The notes beneath the pieces are model-generated. The model was not told the DNA's origin, did no database searches, and saw only the letters and a program-made list of their open reading frames with translations. Below are positions 45,023 to 54,064 of a DNA stretch of 64,000 bases, piece by piece. Position 1 is the first letter of the stretch. Each line of letters opens with the position of its first letter. The position numbers were made by a program, and so were the translations under genes. The stretch is from Asticcacaulis sp. AC466 (GTDB taxonomy: Bacteria; Pseudomonadota; Alphaproteobacteria; Caulobacterales; Caulobacteraceae). The stretch is taken from contig NZ_AWGE01000014.1 of assembly GCF_000495815.1 (NCBI RefSeq), positions 62,001-126,000 on the forward strand. The letters run 5' to 3'.

Positions 45023-46479
45023 GCACATTCGGCAAGTCGAAACTTCCCGCCAAGGCTACGTCCAAGGCTGTGGCCAAATCCGATCGCGGGTTGCCGCCGT
45101 CGCCGCGCGTCGCGACGGTCGAGGAGGCGCAGGCCTTTCTGGATGCTCATCCGCACATCGTCTATTTCGAAATCCTGTTCACGTCGATGACCGGGGTGCC
45201 GCGCGGCAAGCGCCTGCGCCGTCATGAGCTTCTGCCCATCTATGAATATGGCCGGTTCCTGCCGGGGTCGATCCTGGTGGTCGATACGCTGGGGGCCGAC
45301 TGCGAAGATACCGGGCTGGTGTGGGAAGACGGCGATGCCGACCGTGTGGCGCGGCCGGTGCCCGGCACGCTCGTGCCCGCGCCGTGGCTGGGCGACGATG
45401 TCGGCCAGGTCATGCTGTCGCTTTACGAACTGGACGGCACGCCCAACGATCTCGATCCGCGCCATGTGCTGCAAGGGGTGCTTGACCGCTACGCCGCCGA
45501 CGGGTTGACGCCGGTGGTGGCGTGCGAGCTGGAATATTATCTGGTCGATATCGAACGCGGCCACGACGGAAAATTGCGGCCGGCGACCAGCTTCAATACC
45601 GATGAAACGCCCAAGGGCACGCAGGTGTACGGCCTGCCGGAAATCGAACAGCACGGCGCCTTTTTCCGCCAGCTCTGGGAAACCGCCGATGCCCAGAACA
45701 TCCCGCTGGAAGGGGCGATTTCGGAGTTCGCGCCGGGTCAGGTCGAACTGACGCTGAAGCATAAGCCCGACGCCCTGCGCGCCGCCGACGATGCGGTGAT
45801 GTATAAGCGCCTGGCCAAGGGGGTGGCCCTGTCTTTGGGCATCGAGGCGACCTTCATGGCCAAGCCGTGGTCGGACCGCGCCGGATCGGGCTTTCACGTC
45901 CATATCAGCGTCGCCGACCGCGACGGGCAAAATCTGTGCGCCAGCGAGGACCCGCAAGGCTCGAAACTTCTGCACACCATGATCGGCGGCATGAAAGACC
46001 ATCTGGCCGACTGCATGGGCATATTGGCGCCGGGCGCCAATTCGTACAAGCGTTTCAAGGCCAATTCCTACGCGCCGGTCGGCCTGACCTGGGGCGTCAA
46101 TAACCGCACCGTCTCCCTGCGCGTCACGGCGGGGCCCGCCCATACCCGCCATGTCGAACACCGCGTTGCGGGGGCCGACGCCAATCCCTATCTGGTACTG
46201 GCGGCCATTCTGGCCTGCGCGCATCACGGCATCACGCAAAAGACCGATCCCGGCCCGGCGGTCACCGGCAACGGCTATGCGGCGGCGGCCGAAAGCGGGG
46301 CGATACTGCCGACCAACTGGTTCGCCGCCATAGATTATCTCGACAAGTCCAAGGTGTTGCGCGACTATCTCGGCGACCGGTTCATCGACATGTATGTCAA
46401 GGTCAAGCGTACCGAGCAGGCGCGTTTCTTCGAGGAAATCACCGAGCTGGATTACGACTGGTATCTGCGTAACGCCTGA
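45019..46479 (+). CDS. Glutamine synthetase-like gamma-glutamylpolyamine synthetase, paralogue 1
   Basis: 486 residues. It has an N-terminal beta-grasp and the C-terminal catalytic domain: ACELEYYLVDIERGHDGKL (Glu ligands), SGFHVHISVADRDGQNL (ATP/metal), ANSYKRFKANSYAPVGLTWG and NRTVSLRV. It belongs to the group that ligates glutamate to putrescine or other amines (PuuA/SpuI/GlnA3-like), not to true GlnA. It is translationally coupled to the upstream aminotransferase. A second paralogue is at 58103. Confidence 0.82.
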   Translation: MSTFGKSKLPAKATSKAVAKSDRGLPPSPRVATVEEAQAFLDAHPHIVYFEILFTSMTGVPRGKRLRRHELLPIYEYGRFLPGSILVVDTLGADCEDTGLVWEDGDADRVARPVPGTLVPAPWLGDDVGQVMLSLYELDGTPNDLDPRHVLQGVLDRYAADGLTPVVACELEYYLVDIERGHDGKLRPATSFNTDETPKGTQVYGLPEIEQHGAFFRQLWETADAQNIPLEGAISEFAPGQVELTLKHKPDALRAADDAVMYKRLAKGVALSLGIEATFMAKPWSDRAGSGFHVHISVADRDGQNLCASEDPQGSKLLHTMIGGMKDHLADCMGILAPGANSYKRFKANSYAPVGLTWGVNNRTVSLRVTAGPAHTRHVEHRVAGADANPYLVLAAILACAHHGITQKTDPGPAVTGNGYAAAAESGAILPTNWFAAIDYLDKSKVLRDYLGDRFIDMYVKVKRTEQARFFEEITELDYDWYLRNA

Positions 46480-46548
46480 TGTGGACGCAGGCGCCTGCGG
46501 GCCGACCGGATTGTCACGCCGGACAAAAATATTAACAATAAGCCGGGT

Positions 46549-46558
46549 TGTGATCACA
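46549..46558. promoter_or_regulatory. TGTGATCACA operator, site C
   Basis: Palindrome (GTTGTGATCACATT in context) 86 bp before the polyamine-binding protein gene, after the end of the upstream operon. It marks the start of the importer transcription unit. Confidence 0.7.
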
Positions 46559-46644
46559 TTTGGGGATTGACAGCCTTGCCGTCCCGTATTCCTCTAAGCC
46601 CTTCCGGGGTTTTTGCAGAAGACATCTTCACAGGAGACAGGCTT

Positions 46645-47718
46645 ATGAGTTTGGGTTCGTCGCGTCGTTCGCTTTTGACCGCCATGGGGGCCGCCGCCGT
46701 GGGGATCAGCTTCGGTGGCCTGTCCGGGTGCACCAAGCCTGTCAGCAAATCGATCAACTTCTATAACTGGGACACCTATATCGGCGACACCACCCTGGCC
46801 GATTTCGAAAAGGAAACAGGCGTCAAGGTGAAGATGTCGATCTTCGCCACGAATGACGAACTGTTCGCCAAGATCAAGACGGGTAATGCCGGCTTCGATG
46901 TCATCGTGCCATCGAACGATTTTGTCACCTACATGTCCCAGGCCGGGCTTTTGCTGCCGCTCGATCATGCCAAGCTGCCCAACCTCAAGAACATCGATCC
47001 GGCCTTCATGAACCCGCCTTACGATCCGGGCCGCAAGTTCAGCGTGCCCTATACCTGGCTGGTGCTGGGCATCGGCTATCGCAAGTCGGCGATGAAGGAC
47101 GGCAAGGTGCCCGATTCGTGGAAATGGCTGTTCGATTCCGATGTGTACAAGGGCCGCATGGCCCTGTTGCAGGAAGCCGGCGACCTGATGCGCCTGGGCG
47201 CCAAATATCTCGGTCATTCGGTCAATGGTATACCCGATGAGATGCTCAAACAGGTCGAAGCCATGCTCATCAAGCAGAAGCCCTATATCAAGGCCTTCCA
47301 CAATGACGACGGCCAGGACATGCTGCTCAGCAAGGAAGTCGATATCGTCATGGAATATAATGGCGATATCGCGCAGGTCATGAAGGAAGACCCCGACCTG
47401 GATTTCGTGGTGCCCAAGGAAGGCTCGCAAATCAATTCCGATACCCTGGCCATCCCGAAGGATGCGCCGAACCCGGAAGAAGCGCATGCCTTCATCAACT
47501 ACATGATGGATGCCCAGGCGGGCGCCAAGATATACGAGAAAATCCTGTATCCGACGCCGAACGCCGCCGCCAAGGCGCTGATGCCGGAGTCTTACAAGAA
47601 CAACCCGGTCATCTTCCCGCCCGCAGAGATAATGGCCAAGTGCGAGTATGCGGCCTTCGAAGGCCCCGCCCGCGCCCAGGTCTACGACGCGGCCTTGACG
47701 CGCATCAAATCCGCCTAA
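46645..47718 (+). CDS. potF: Putrescine/spermidine ABC transporter binding protein
   Basis: 357 residues. The N-terminus has a twin Arg and a lipobox (GGLSGCTKP), so it is probably a lipoprotein. NFYNWDTYIGDTTLADFEKE is the classic PotF/PotD/SpuD start; FDVIVPSNDFVTYMSQAGLL and EYNGDIAQVMKEDPDLDF are polyamine-binding-protein segments. It captures putrescine in the periplasm for the permease genes downstream. GGAG precedes ATG 46645; an ATG frame further upstream gives a poor N-terminus. Confidence 0.9.
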   Translation: MSLGSSRRSLLTAMGAAAVGISFGGLSGCTKPVSKSINFYNWDTYIGDTTLADFEKETGVKVKMSIFATNDELFAKIKTGNAGFDVIVPSNDFVTYMSQAGLLLPLDHAKLPNLKNIDPAFMNPPYDPGRKFSVPYTWLVLGIGYRKSAMKDGKVPDSWKWLFDSDVYKGRMALLQEAGDLMRLGAKYLGHSVNGIPDEMLKQVEAMLIKQKPYIKAFHNDDGQDMLLSKEVDIVMEYNGDIAQVMKEDPDLDFVVPKEGSQINSDTLAIPKDAPNPEEAHAFINYMMDAQAGAKIYEKILYPTPNAAAKALMPESYKNNPVIFPPAEIMAKCEYAAFEGPARAQVYDAALTRIKSA

Positions 47719-47724
47719 CCCTCG

Positions 47725-47758
47725 AAAACGCGCCGCAGCCCACTGCGGCGCGTTTTTT
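47725..47758 (+). terminator. Strong hairpin between binding protein and permeases
   Basis: AAAACGCGCCGCAG (47725–47738) pairs with CTGCGGCGCGTTTT (47743–47756), followed by TT. It lies inside the importer operon, 7 bp after potF. Partial termination here would give more binding protein than permease. Confidence 0.8.
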
Positions 47759-47821
47759 AACTGAAATCCCCCTCCGGCCTCCGCCCGCTCCGGGCGTGCG
47801 CGCCGTCTATGGAGCGACAGA

Positions 47822-48724
47822 ATGGAACAAGGTTGGCGACAGGCCAAAGGCATGTTCTGGGCGATGCTCACTGCGCCCCTGTTCTGGCTCGTGGTCTTTT
47901 TCTTCGTGCCGCTGGGTATTGTCTGGCTGTACAGTTTCGGGGAAAATCGCGGCCTGATCGATATCGTGTTTACCGGCACCTGGTCGAACTACGCTCATAT
48001 CTTCGACCTCACTCAGCCCTATCTCGACATCTTCGTCAAATCCCTGTGGATCGCGACGCTCACCACCTTTTTCTGCCTGGTGCTGGGCTTTCCGGTCGCG
48101 CTAGCCATCACATTCGCGCCGCCGAAGGCCAAGGCCTGGCTGCTGCTGCTGGTCATGCTGCCGTTCTGGACCAATCTTCTGATACGCACCTATGCGCTCA
48201 TGGCCTTCCTGCGGACCGAAGGCTATATCAACACGACCTATCATGTGCTGTTCGACATGGCCAATGCGGTGGCGGGCGGGCACCTGGGCACGTTCCAGCC
48301 GATGGAACTTATGAATACCAATTTCGCCGTCGTGCTGGGGCTGGTCTTCGTCAATCTGCCCTTCATGATCCTGCCGCTTTATTCGACGCTGGACCGGATG
48401 GACCGGTCGCTTCTGGAAGCCTCGCTCGATCTCGGCGCCGGTCATATTTCGACCCTGTTCAATATCGTGGTGCCGATGGCCGGGGCGGGGATCGTGTCGG
48501 GCATATTGATCACCTTCATTCCCGCGCTCGGCTCCTATCTGACGCCGGACATGCTGGGTGGGCCGGATTCGCAGATGATCGCCAATGTCATCGAGAGCCA
48601 GTTCAAGCGCGCCAATAACTGGCCGTTCGGCGCGGCCTTGAGCTTCATCCTGGTCTACATGACCTTCATCGGTATCGCCATCCAGGGATTGCTGGAACGC
48701 AAGGACGCGGGGAGAAGCGCATGA
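47822..48724 (+). CDS. potH: Polyamine ABC transporter permease (PotB/PotH-like)
   Basis: 300 residues, about six membrane helices. The EAA loop reads LLEASLDLGAGHISTLFNIVVPM. It forms the inner-membrane channel together with the next gene, with which it overlaps by 4 bp (ATGA). Confidence 0.9.
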   Translation: MEQGWRQAKGMFWAMLTAPLFWLVVFFFVPLGIVWLYSFGENRGLIDIVFTGTWSNYAHIFDLTQPYLDIFVKSLWIATLTTFFCLVLGFPVALAITFAPPKAKAWLLLLVMLPFWTNLLIRTYALMAFLRTEGYINTTYHVLFDMANAVAGGHLGTFQPMELMNTNFAVVLGLVFVNLPFMILPLYSTLDRMDRSLLEASLDLGAGHISTLFNIVVPMAGAGIVSGILITFIPALGSYLTPDMLGGPDSQMIANVIESQFKRANNWPFGAALSFILVYMTFIGIAIQGLLERKDAGRSA

Positions 48725-49599
48725 GCGACGCCCTTATAAAGCATAAGACAACGCCGCCCGGACCGCTGGAATATCTGCGCCGCTGGCCGCTTCAGGTCTG
48801 GCTCGGTCTGGTGGCGTTCTTTCTCTATGCGCCGTTGATTTCGCTGATGGTGTTCAGCTTCAACGATTCGCGTTTCACCACGGTCTGGCGCGGCTTCACG
48901 CTGAAATATTATGACAAGGCCTTCCACAATTCGAGCCTGATCGAAGCTTTTGGCAATTCGCTGACCATCGCCTTTTTCTCGACCCTGATCTCGGTGGTGC
49001 TGGGGGCCATGGCCGCCATCGTCCTATGGCGGTTCCGTTTCCCGGGCAAGACGGCCTTCAATGCCGGTCTGGCCATTCCGATCGTCGTGCCGGAAATCTG
49101 CATGGGGGTGGGGATGCTGGTCTTCTTCGCCAAGATATTGCCGTGGCCGCAAAACCTGACCTGGCCGTTCAATCTGGGCGCCATCATCATTGCCCACGTG
49201 TCCTTTTCCTTCCCGTTCGTCGCTGTTGTCGTGCGGGCGCGGCTGGCCAGTTTCAACCGCGAACTGGAAGAGGCGGCCAAGGACCTCGGTGCATCGGAGT
49301 TCCGTACCCTGATGGACGTTTTGGTGCCGCATATTCAGCCGTCGCTGGTGGCGGGCGCGCTATTGGCCTTCACCCTCAGCCTGGACGATTTCGTCATCAC
49401 CTTCTTCACGGCGGGACCGGATACGGTCACCTTCCCGGTCAAGGTCTATTCCATGGTGCGTTTTTCGGTCACGCCGGAAGTCAACGCCGCCTCGACCATC
49501 CTCATCATCGTCACTGTCGTTCTGACCTTCCTCGCCCTGAAATTCCAGGGTTCCAGCGCCCTGACCGCCGGCCATGACGGCGGCGCGGAGACCAAGTAA
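48721..49599 (+). CDS. potI: Polyamine ABC transporter permease (PotC/PotI-like)
   Basis: 292 residues, six helices. The EAA loop is ELEEAAKDLGASEFRTLMDV; LSLDDFVITFFTAGPDTVTF is a typical PotC/PotI stretch. Overlap with potH and a 1-bp gap to potG show one transcription unit. Confidence 0.9.
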   Translation: MSDALIKHKTTPPGPLEYLRRWPLQVWLGLVAFFLYAPLISLMVFSFNDSRFTTVWRGFTLKYYDKAFHNSSLIEAFGNSLTIAFFSTLISVVLGAMAAIVLWRFRFPGKTAFNAGLAIPIVVPEICMGVGMLVFFAKILPWPQNLTWPFNLGAIIIAHVSFSFPFVAVVVRARLASFNRELEEAAKDLGASEFRTLMDVLVPHIQPSLVAGALLAFTLSLDDFVITFFTAGPDTVTFPVKVYSMVRFSVTPEVNAASTILIIVTVVLTFLALKFQGSSALTAGHDGGAETK

Positions 49600-49600
49600 C

Positions 49601-50713
49601 ATGACCCATCCCATCATCAGCTTCCAGAATGTGAGCAAACGTTTCGGCAAGACGACCGCCGTCGATAATGTGTCCCTGACCATCAACGAAGGGGAGTTCT
49701 TTTCGCTGCTCGGGCCGTCCGGCTGCGGCAAGACCACGCTGTTGCGTATGCTGGCCGGGTTCGAAATGCCGACCGAAGGCCATATCCTGATCGACGGCAA
49801 GGACGTCTCCCTGACGCCGCCGAACCAGCGTCCGGTCAATATGGTGTTCCAGTCCTATGCCGTTTTTCCGCACATGACGGTGCTCGATAATGTCGCCTAT
49901 GGCCTGAAAATGGACGGCGTGCCGGCGGCGGAACGCCGCGACCGCGCCGAAGAGGCGTTGGGTCTGGTGCAACTGGCCGGATATGGCGCGCGCAAGCCCG
50001 ATCAGTTGTCGGGCGGTCAGAGGCAACGGGTCGCGCTGGCGCGGGCCCTGGTCAAAAAGCCGCGCGTGCTGTTGCTCGACGAACCGCTGTCGGCGCTTGA
50101 CGCCAAGCTGCGCGACGCCATGCGCTCGGAACTGACCTCCTTGCAGCAAAAGGTCGGCATTACCTTCATCATGGTGACGCACGATCAGGACGAAGCCCTG
50201 GCCATGGCGACGCGTTGCGCGGTGATGAACCGGGGGCTGCTGCAACAGGTGGCGACGCCGTCCGACCTGTATGAATTTCCCAATTCGCGCTTCGTCGCCG
50301 ACTTTATCGGCAGCGTGAACATGTTCGAAGGCACGCTGGACGTCGATGAGCCCGATCACGCCATTATCGCCACCACAGAGGCCGGGCCGATCTATCTCGA
50401 CCACGGTGTCACCGGCGCGACCGGCACGACCGTGTGGGCGGCGGTGCGGCCGGAAAAGATCGAGATGCATAAGCGCACCGATACGCCGCCCAAGGTGGAC
50501 GATGCGCCGGAAGGCTATAACGTCATCGCCGGTACGGTCCGGCATCTGGTCTACCTCGGTTCGGAAAGCATCTACGAGGTCGAAATCACCGGCGGCAAGC
50601 TGATCAAGGTGGTGCGGCCCAACCTGACGCGCTGGGACCAGGAAGATTTCGTCATCGGCGAAGCGGTCTGGCTCAGCTTCCACGCCTGTTCGCCGGCTGT
50701 TTTGCTGAGTTGA
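49601..50713 (+). CDS. potG: Polyamine ABC transporter ATPase (PotA/PotG-like)
   Basis: 370 residues. Walker A GPSGCGKTTL, signature LSGGQRQRVALARAL, Walker B LLLDEPLSALD, switch His in VTHDQDEAL, and a C-terminal TOBE domain (WAAVRPEKIEMHKR). ATG 49601 is directly after the permease stop. It powers the importer. Confidence 0.92.
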   Translation: MTHPIISFQNVSKRFGKTTAVDNVSLTINEGEFFSLLGPSGCGKTTLLRMLAGFEMPTEGHILIDGKDVSLTPPNQRPVNMVFQSYAVFPHMTVLDNVAYGLKMDGVPAAERRDRAEEALGLVQLAGYGARKPDQLSGGQRQRVALARALVKKPRVLLLDEPLSALDAKLRDAMRSELTSLQQKVGITFIMVTHDQDEALAMATRCAVMNRGLLQQVATPSDLYEFPNSRFVADFIGSVNMFEGTLDVDEPDHAIIATTEAGPIYLDHGVTGATGTTVWAAVRPEKIEMHKRTDTPPKVDDAPEGYNVIAGTVRHLVYLGSESIYEVEITGGKLIKVVRPNLTRWDQEDFVIGEAVWLSFHACSPAVLLS

Positions 50714-50715
50714 CC

Positions 50716-51474
50716 ATGCCGCACAGCAAACCCGTTGTCGGCATCATGGCCTGCAACCGGACGGTCGGTGTCGAAAACGCCCATGCCGTCATGGAACGCT
50801 ATGTGCGCGCCGCCACGGTCTATGGCGATTGCCACGCCCTGCTTATTCCGCCCATGGCCGACGGCTTTTCGTCGGCGGCCCTGACGGCGCGGCTGGATGG
50901 GCTCATGCTGACCGGATCGCCGTCCAATGTGCAATCGGAGCTCTACGGCGGGGAGGGCGGGGACGGCCCGTTCGACGAAGGCCGCGACGCGGTGTCGATG
51001 GGCATGATCGAATGCATGGTCACCCTGGGCAAGCCGGTCTTCGGCATCTGCCGCGGGTTTCAGGAAATCAATGTGGTGCTGGGGGGCACCTTGCGCCGCG
51101 ATGTCGGTTTCGGCGCGCATAAGGGGGGCAATGGCATAGATCACCATGCGCCGGACCGCACCGATTTCTTTGCCTTGTTTGACAACCGCCATGAGGTCGC
51201 GCTGACGCCGGATGGGGTGCTGGAAAGCGTCTATGGCCGTGACACGCTACGGGTCAATTCCGTCCATTATCAAGGTGTGGACCGCCTGGGCGAAGGGCTG
51301 AGCGTGGAGGCCGTGGCACCCGACGGACTGATCGAAGCGTTCAGCGCCAATATCAGCGGATCGCAGGTGCTGGGGGTGCAATGGCACCCGGAATGGCACA
51401 CCGATACCCAGCCGGAAAGCCAGACCTGGTTCCGCATGATGGGCCAGGCGCTGCGCGGCATGCCCTTGCGTTAA
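50716..51474 (+). CDS. puuD: Gamma-glutamyl-gamma-aminobutyrate hydrolase
   Basis: 252 residues, class I glutamine-amidotransferase fold. The nucleophile Cys is in PVFGICRGFQEINVVLGG, and the His/Glu pair is in GVQWHPEWHTD. It releases GABA from gamma-glutamyl-GABA, completing the Puu route. It begins 2 bp after the potG stop; an overlapping in-frame TTG two codons earlier is possible. Confidence 0.9.
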   Translation: MPHSKPVVGIMACNRTVGVENAHAVMERYVRAATVYGDCHALLIPPMADGFSSAALTARLDGLMLTGSPSNVQSELYGGEGGDGPFDEGRDAVSMGMIECMVTLGKPVFGICRGFQEINVVLGGTLRRDVGFGAHKGGNGIDHHAPDRTDFFALFDNRHEVALTPDGVLESVYGRDTLRVNSVHYQGVDRLGEGLSVEAVAPDGLIEAFSANISGSQVLGVQWHPEWHTDTQPESQTWFRMMGQALRGMPLR

Positions 51475-51485
51475 ATGCACGCAAA

Positions 51486-51499
51486 ATTGTGATCACAAT
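51486..51499. promoter_or_regulatory. TGTGATCACA operator, site D
   Basis: ATTGTGATCACAAT, the longest perfect dyad of the five (14 bp), in the 196-bp gap between puuD and spuC. It marks a separate promoter for spuC. Confidence 0.75.
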
Positions 51500-51670
51500 A
51501 TTTGACTTGGGCGCGGATTTCACGCAGATTAGGGGCATATTCGCCCCTGAACGTGGCGCACCGGGTTAGCCTTTCGTCCGGCCCTTTTGGCCCACCGTCT
51601 CCCCATTCAGAGACGGGTAAATGACGGGGCGGTGTGGTATGTCAGCCGGCCTTGACAAGGAAACGCCCCG

Positions 51671-53077
51671 ATGAACGCTCCGACGCCTCAGCCCCTGCGC
51701 AATTACGACATGAATGAGCTGAAAAAACTCGACATGGCGCACCACATGCCGGCCCAGACCGATTACAAGCTTCAGCATGAACTGGGTGGCTCGCGCATCA
51801 TCACGCGCGCCGACGGGTGCGTGATCACCGACGCCGAAGGCAAGTCGCTGCTCGACGGCATGGCCGGGCTATGGTGCGTCAATGTCGGCTATGGTCGTGA
51901 AGAACTGGCGCGCGTCGCCTATGAGCAGATGCTGGAACTGCCCTACTACAACACCTTCTTCAAGACGGCGACGCCGCCGCCGGTCAAGCTGGCGGCCAAG
52001 ATTGCCGAAAAGATGGCCCTGTCCAATCCCGACCTGACGCACGTCTTCTTCAATTCGTCCGGCTCGGAAGCCAATGATACGGTCTTCCGGCTGGTGCGCT
52101 ATTACTGGGACCTCAAGGGCGAGCCGAAGCGCAAGATCTTCATTTCGCGCCGTAACGCCTATCACGGCTCGACCGTGGCGGGGGCGTCGCTGGGCGGCAT
52201 GACGTTCATGCATGAGCAGGGCGGCCTGCCGATCCCCGGCATTGAGCATGTCGATCAGCCCTATCAATTCGGCGAAGGGTTCGGCGAAGACCCCGTAGCC
52301 TTTGCTGACCGCGTGGCGCAATCGATTGAGGATCGCATCCTGGCCGTGGGGCCGGAAAATGTCGCGGCCTTCATCGGTGAGCCGGTCCAGGGCGCGGGCG
52401 GTGTCATCATTCCGCCTGACAGCTACTGGCCCAAGGTCGAAGCCATCTGCCGCAAATATGGCATACTGCTTATCTGCGACGAAGTGATTTGCGGCTTCGG
52501 GCGGCTGGGTCACTGGTTCGGCCACCAGCACTGGGGCGTCAAGCCCGACCTGATCGCCATGGCCAAGGGCATGTCGTCGGGCTATCTGCCGATTTCGGCG
52601 GTCGGCGTGTCGAAGAAAATCATCGACGTCCTGCTCGAAAAAGGCGGCGACTTCGTGCACGGCTATACCTATTCCGGCCACCCGACCTGCGCGGCCGTGG
52701 CGTTGGCCAATATCGAAATTCTGGAAAACGAGCGTCTGATCGAACGGACGCGCGATGTGACCGGCCCCTATCTGGCCAAGGCTTTGCAACGTCTGTCCGG
52801 ACACGCGCTGGTCGGCGAGGCGCGCAGCCTCGGCCTCATCGGCGCGGTCGAAATTGTCGCCGAAAAAGGGACGAACAAGCGGTTCAAAGGCGCGGAAGGC
52901 ACGGCCGGCCCGATCGTGCGCGACCTGTGCATCAAAAACGGCCTGATGGTGCGCGGTATCCGCGATTCCATCGTCATGTGTCCGCCCCTGATCATTACCG
53001 AGGCCGAAATCGACCAGATTGTCGACACCATCGAAAAATCGCTGAACGAAGCCGAGCCGGTGCTGCGCGCCCTATGA
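51671..53077 (+). CDS. spuC: Putrescine:pyruvate aminotransferase (SpuC-like)
   Basis: 468 residues, class III PLP enzyme. HHMPAQTDYKLQHELGG, GMAGLWCVNVGYGREELARV, FNSSGSEANDTVFRLVRYYW, LLICDEVICGFGRLG and the PLP lysine in LIAMAKGMSSGYLPISAVG match SpuC. It removes one amino group of putrescine directly, bypassing glutamylation. Operator site D is upstream. The stop overlaps the next small gene as ATGA. Confidence 0.9.
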   Translation: MNAPTPQPLRNYDMNELKKLDMAHHMPAQTDYKLQHELGGSRIITRADGCVITDAEGKSLLDGMAGLWCVNVGYGREELARVAYEQMLELPYYNTFFKTATPPPVKLAAKIAEKMALSNPDLTHVFFNSSGSEANDTVFRLVRYYWDLKGEPKRKIFISRRNAYHGSTVAGASLGGMTFMHEQGGLPIPGIEHVDQPYQFGEGFGEDPVAFADRVAQSIEDRILAVGPENVAAFIGEPVQGAGGVIIPPDSYWPKVEAICRKYGILLICDEVICGFGRLGHWFGHQHWGVKPDLIAMAKGMSSGYLPISAVGVSKKIIDVLLEKGGDFVHGYTYSGHPTCAAVALANIEILENERLIERTRDVTGPYLAKALQRLSGHALVGEARSLGLIGAVEIVAEKGTNKRFKGAEGTAGPIVRDLCIKNGLMVRGIRDSIVMCPPLIITEAEIDQIVDTIEKSLNEAEPVLRAL

Positions 53078-53433
53078 GGCGGGCGGTTATCGGCGTGATG
53101 TCGTTGGGTCTGATTTTGGGGCTGGCGGGGTCCGCGCAGGCGCAGGACATATTTTTCGGCACGCTGGAAAAAGCGCCGGACGGACAGGTGTTTCTTAGCC
53201 GCTGCGATCTTGGCAGTACGCGCTACCGGCTTGTGGACGAGGCGGGGGCTGCCGAACGGCCCGTCGCCCGTCTGGCGGACAGCGACATAAAGCCGCCGAC
53301 TCAGGCCGCCGTATACGGCACGGTGGACGAAGACAAGGACGGCTATGTCCTTCGGGTGATGGCCATCGAGGGTATCGCGCCGGGCAAGACCTGCCATCTG
53401 TCGGATGTTCTGACGGACGCCCCGCCGCATTAG
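53074..53433 (+). CDS. Small secreted protein coupled to spuC
   Basis: 119 residues. A signal peptide (AVIGVMSLGLILGLAGSAQA) is followed by about 95 residues with two Cys (SRCDLGS, GKTCHLSD), which may form a disulfide. The strands suggest a small beta-barrel of OB-fold type, but no family is certain. Its ATG overlaps the spuC stop, so it is translated with the aminotransferase. Why a periplasmic protein is coupled to putrescine transamination is unclear. Confidence 0.65.
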   Translation: MRRAVIGVMSLGLILGLAGSAQAQDIFFGTLEKAPDGQVFLSRCDLGSTRYRLVDEAGAAERPVARLADSDIKPPTQAAVYGTVDEDKDGYVLRVMAIEGIAPGKTCHLSDVLTDAPPH

Positions 53434-53455
53434 GTGTGGATTGCGCCGCCCAGGA

Positions 53456-54064
53456 TCACTGATCCTCTTCGTATTGATCCAGAAGTCGTCGCAGTCGCTC
53501 GCCTTCCGGCCTCAGTATGACCCTATACCGGACAGCCTGAATAATCGTGGACACGCCCAATGCGCTTCCAGCCATAATCGACGCCTGCACGATATGGCGT
53601 AGTTCCATCTTGCCGACCGCATAAAGTTGCCACAGACAAATGGCCAGGACGACGATAAAAAACACCAACGCAATCGCCATCATTTGTACCCGACTCTGGG
53701 CGGTCCGGTTCTCATCGATCAGGGCTCTGAGAACGTCCGGCATGGCAGGTGGTATCTTGGGATGGGCATTCAAATGCCTTCGTTGTTGTGCTTGGGAAGC
53801 CAGATAGGCCAGCCACGACACCGTAAGCAGGACCAGGGCGCCCCATTCCTTGGTCATATCGGCGATTTTGCCAACAACCACGGCATAGGCAATAGCGCCT
53901 GTCCAGATTAGCAACGCGGCGCCTATTAGGGCCATGCCGAATGTGAAAGCCTTACGGCGACGGGTTAGCGTCTCCATAGTCTTCTCCAGAAGGTAGACCT
54001 CCGCTACCGAAGTCCGGTCATTGGCTTCAGACCGCCAAAGGCGCTCCAGTGTGTCAAAATCCAT
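53456..54064 (-). CDS. Membrane protein, probable anti-sigma factor
   Basis: 202 residues with four hydrophobic segments after a short cytoplasmic N-terminus (DFDTLERLWRSE). Its ATG lies 11 bp inside the ECF sigma gene, the normal place for an anti-sigma factor. No zinc-finger (HxxxCxxC) motif is seen, so it would belong to a non-ZAS class. A receptor or signal cannot be named. Confidence 0.7.
   Translation of the reverse strand: MDFDTLERLWRSEANDRTSVAEVYLLEKTMETLTRRRKAFTFGMALIGAALLIWTGAIAYAVVVGKIADMTKEWGALVLLTVSWLAYLASQAQQRRHLNAHPKIPPAMPDVLRALIDENRTAQSRVQMMAIALVFFIVVLAICLWQLYAVGKMELRHIVQASIMAGSALGVSTIIQAVRYRVILRPEGERLRRLLDQYEEDQ

Noticed and set aside
44902-46557. 551-residue minus-strand open frame
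   Set aside because: Antisense shadow of the glutamine-synthetase-like gene; no ribosome site and no recognisable fold.
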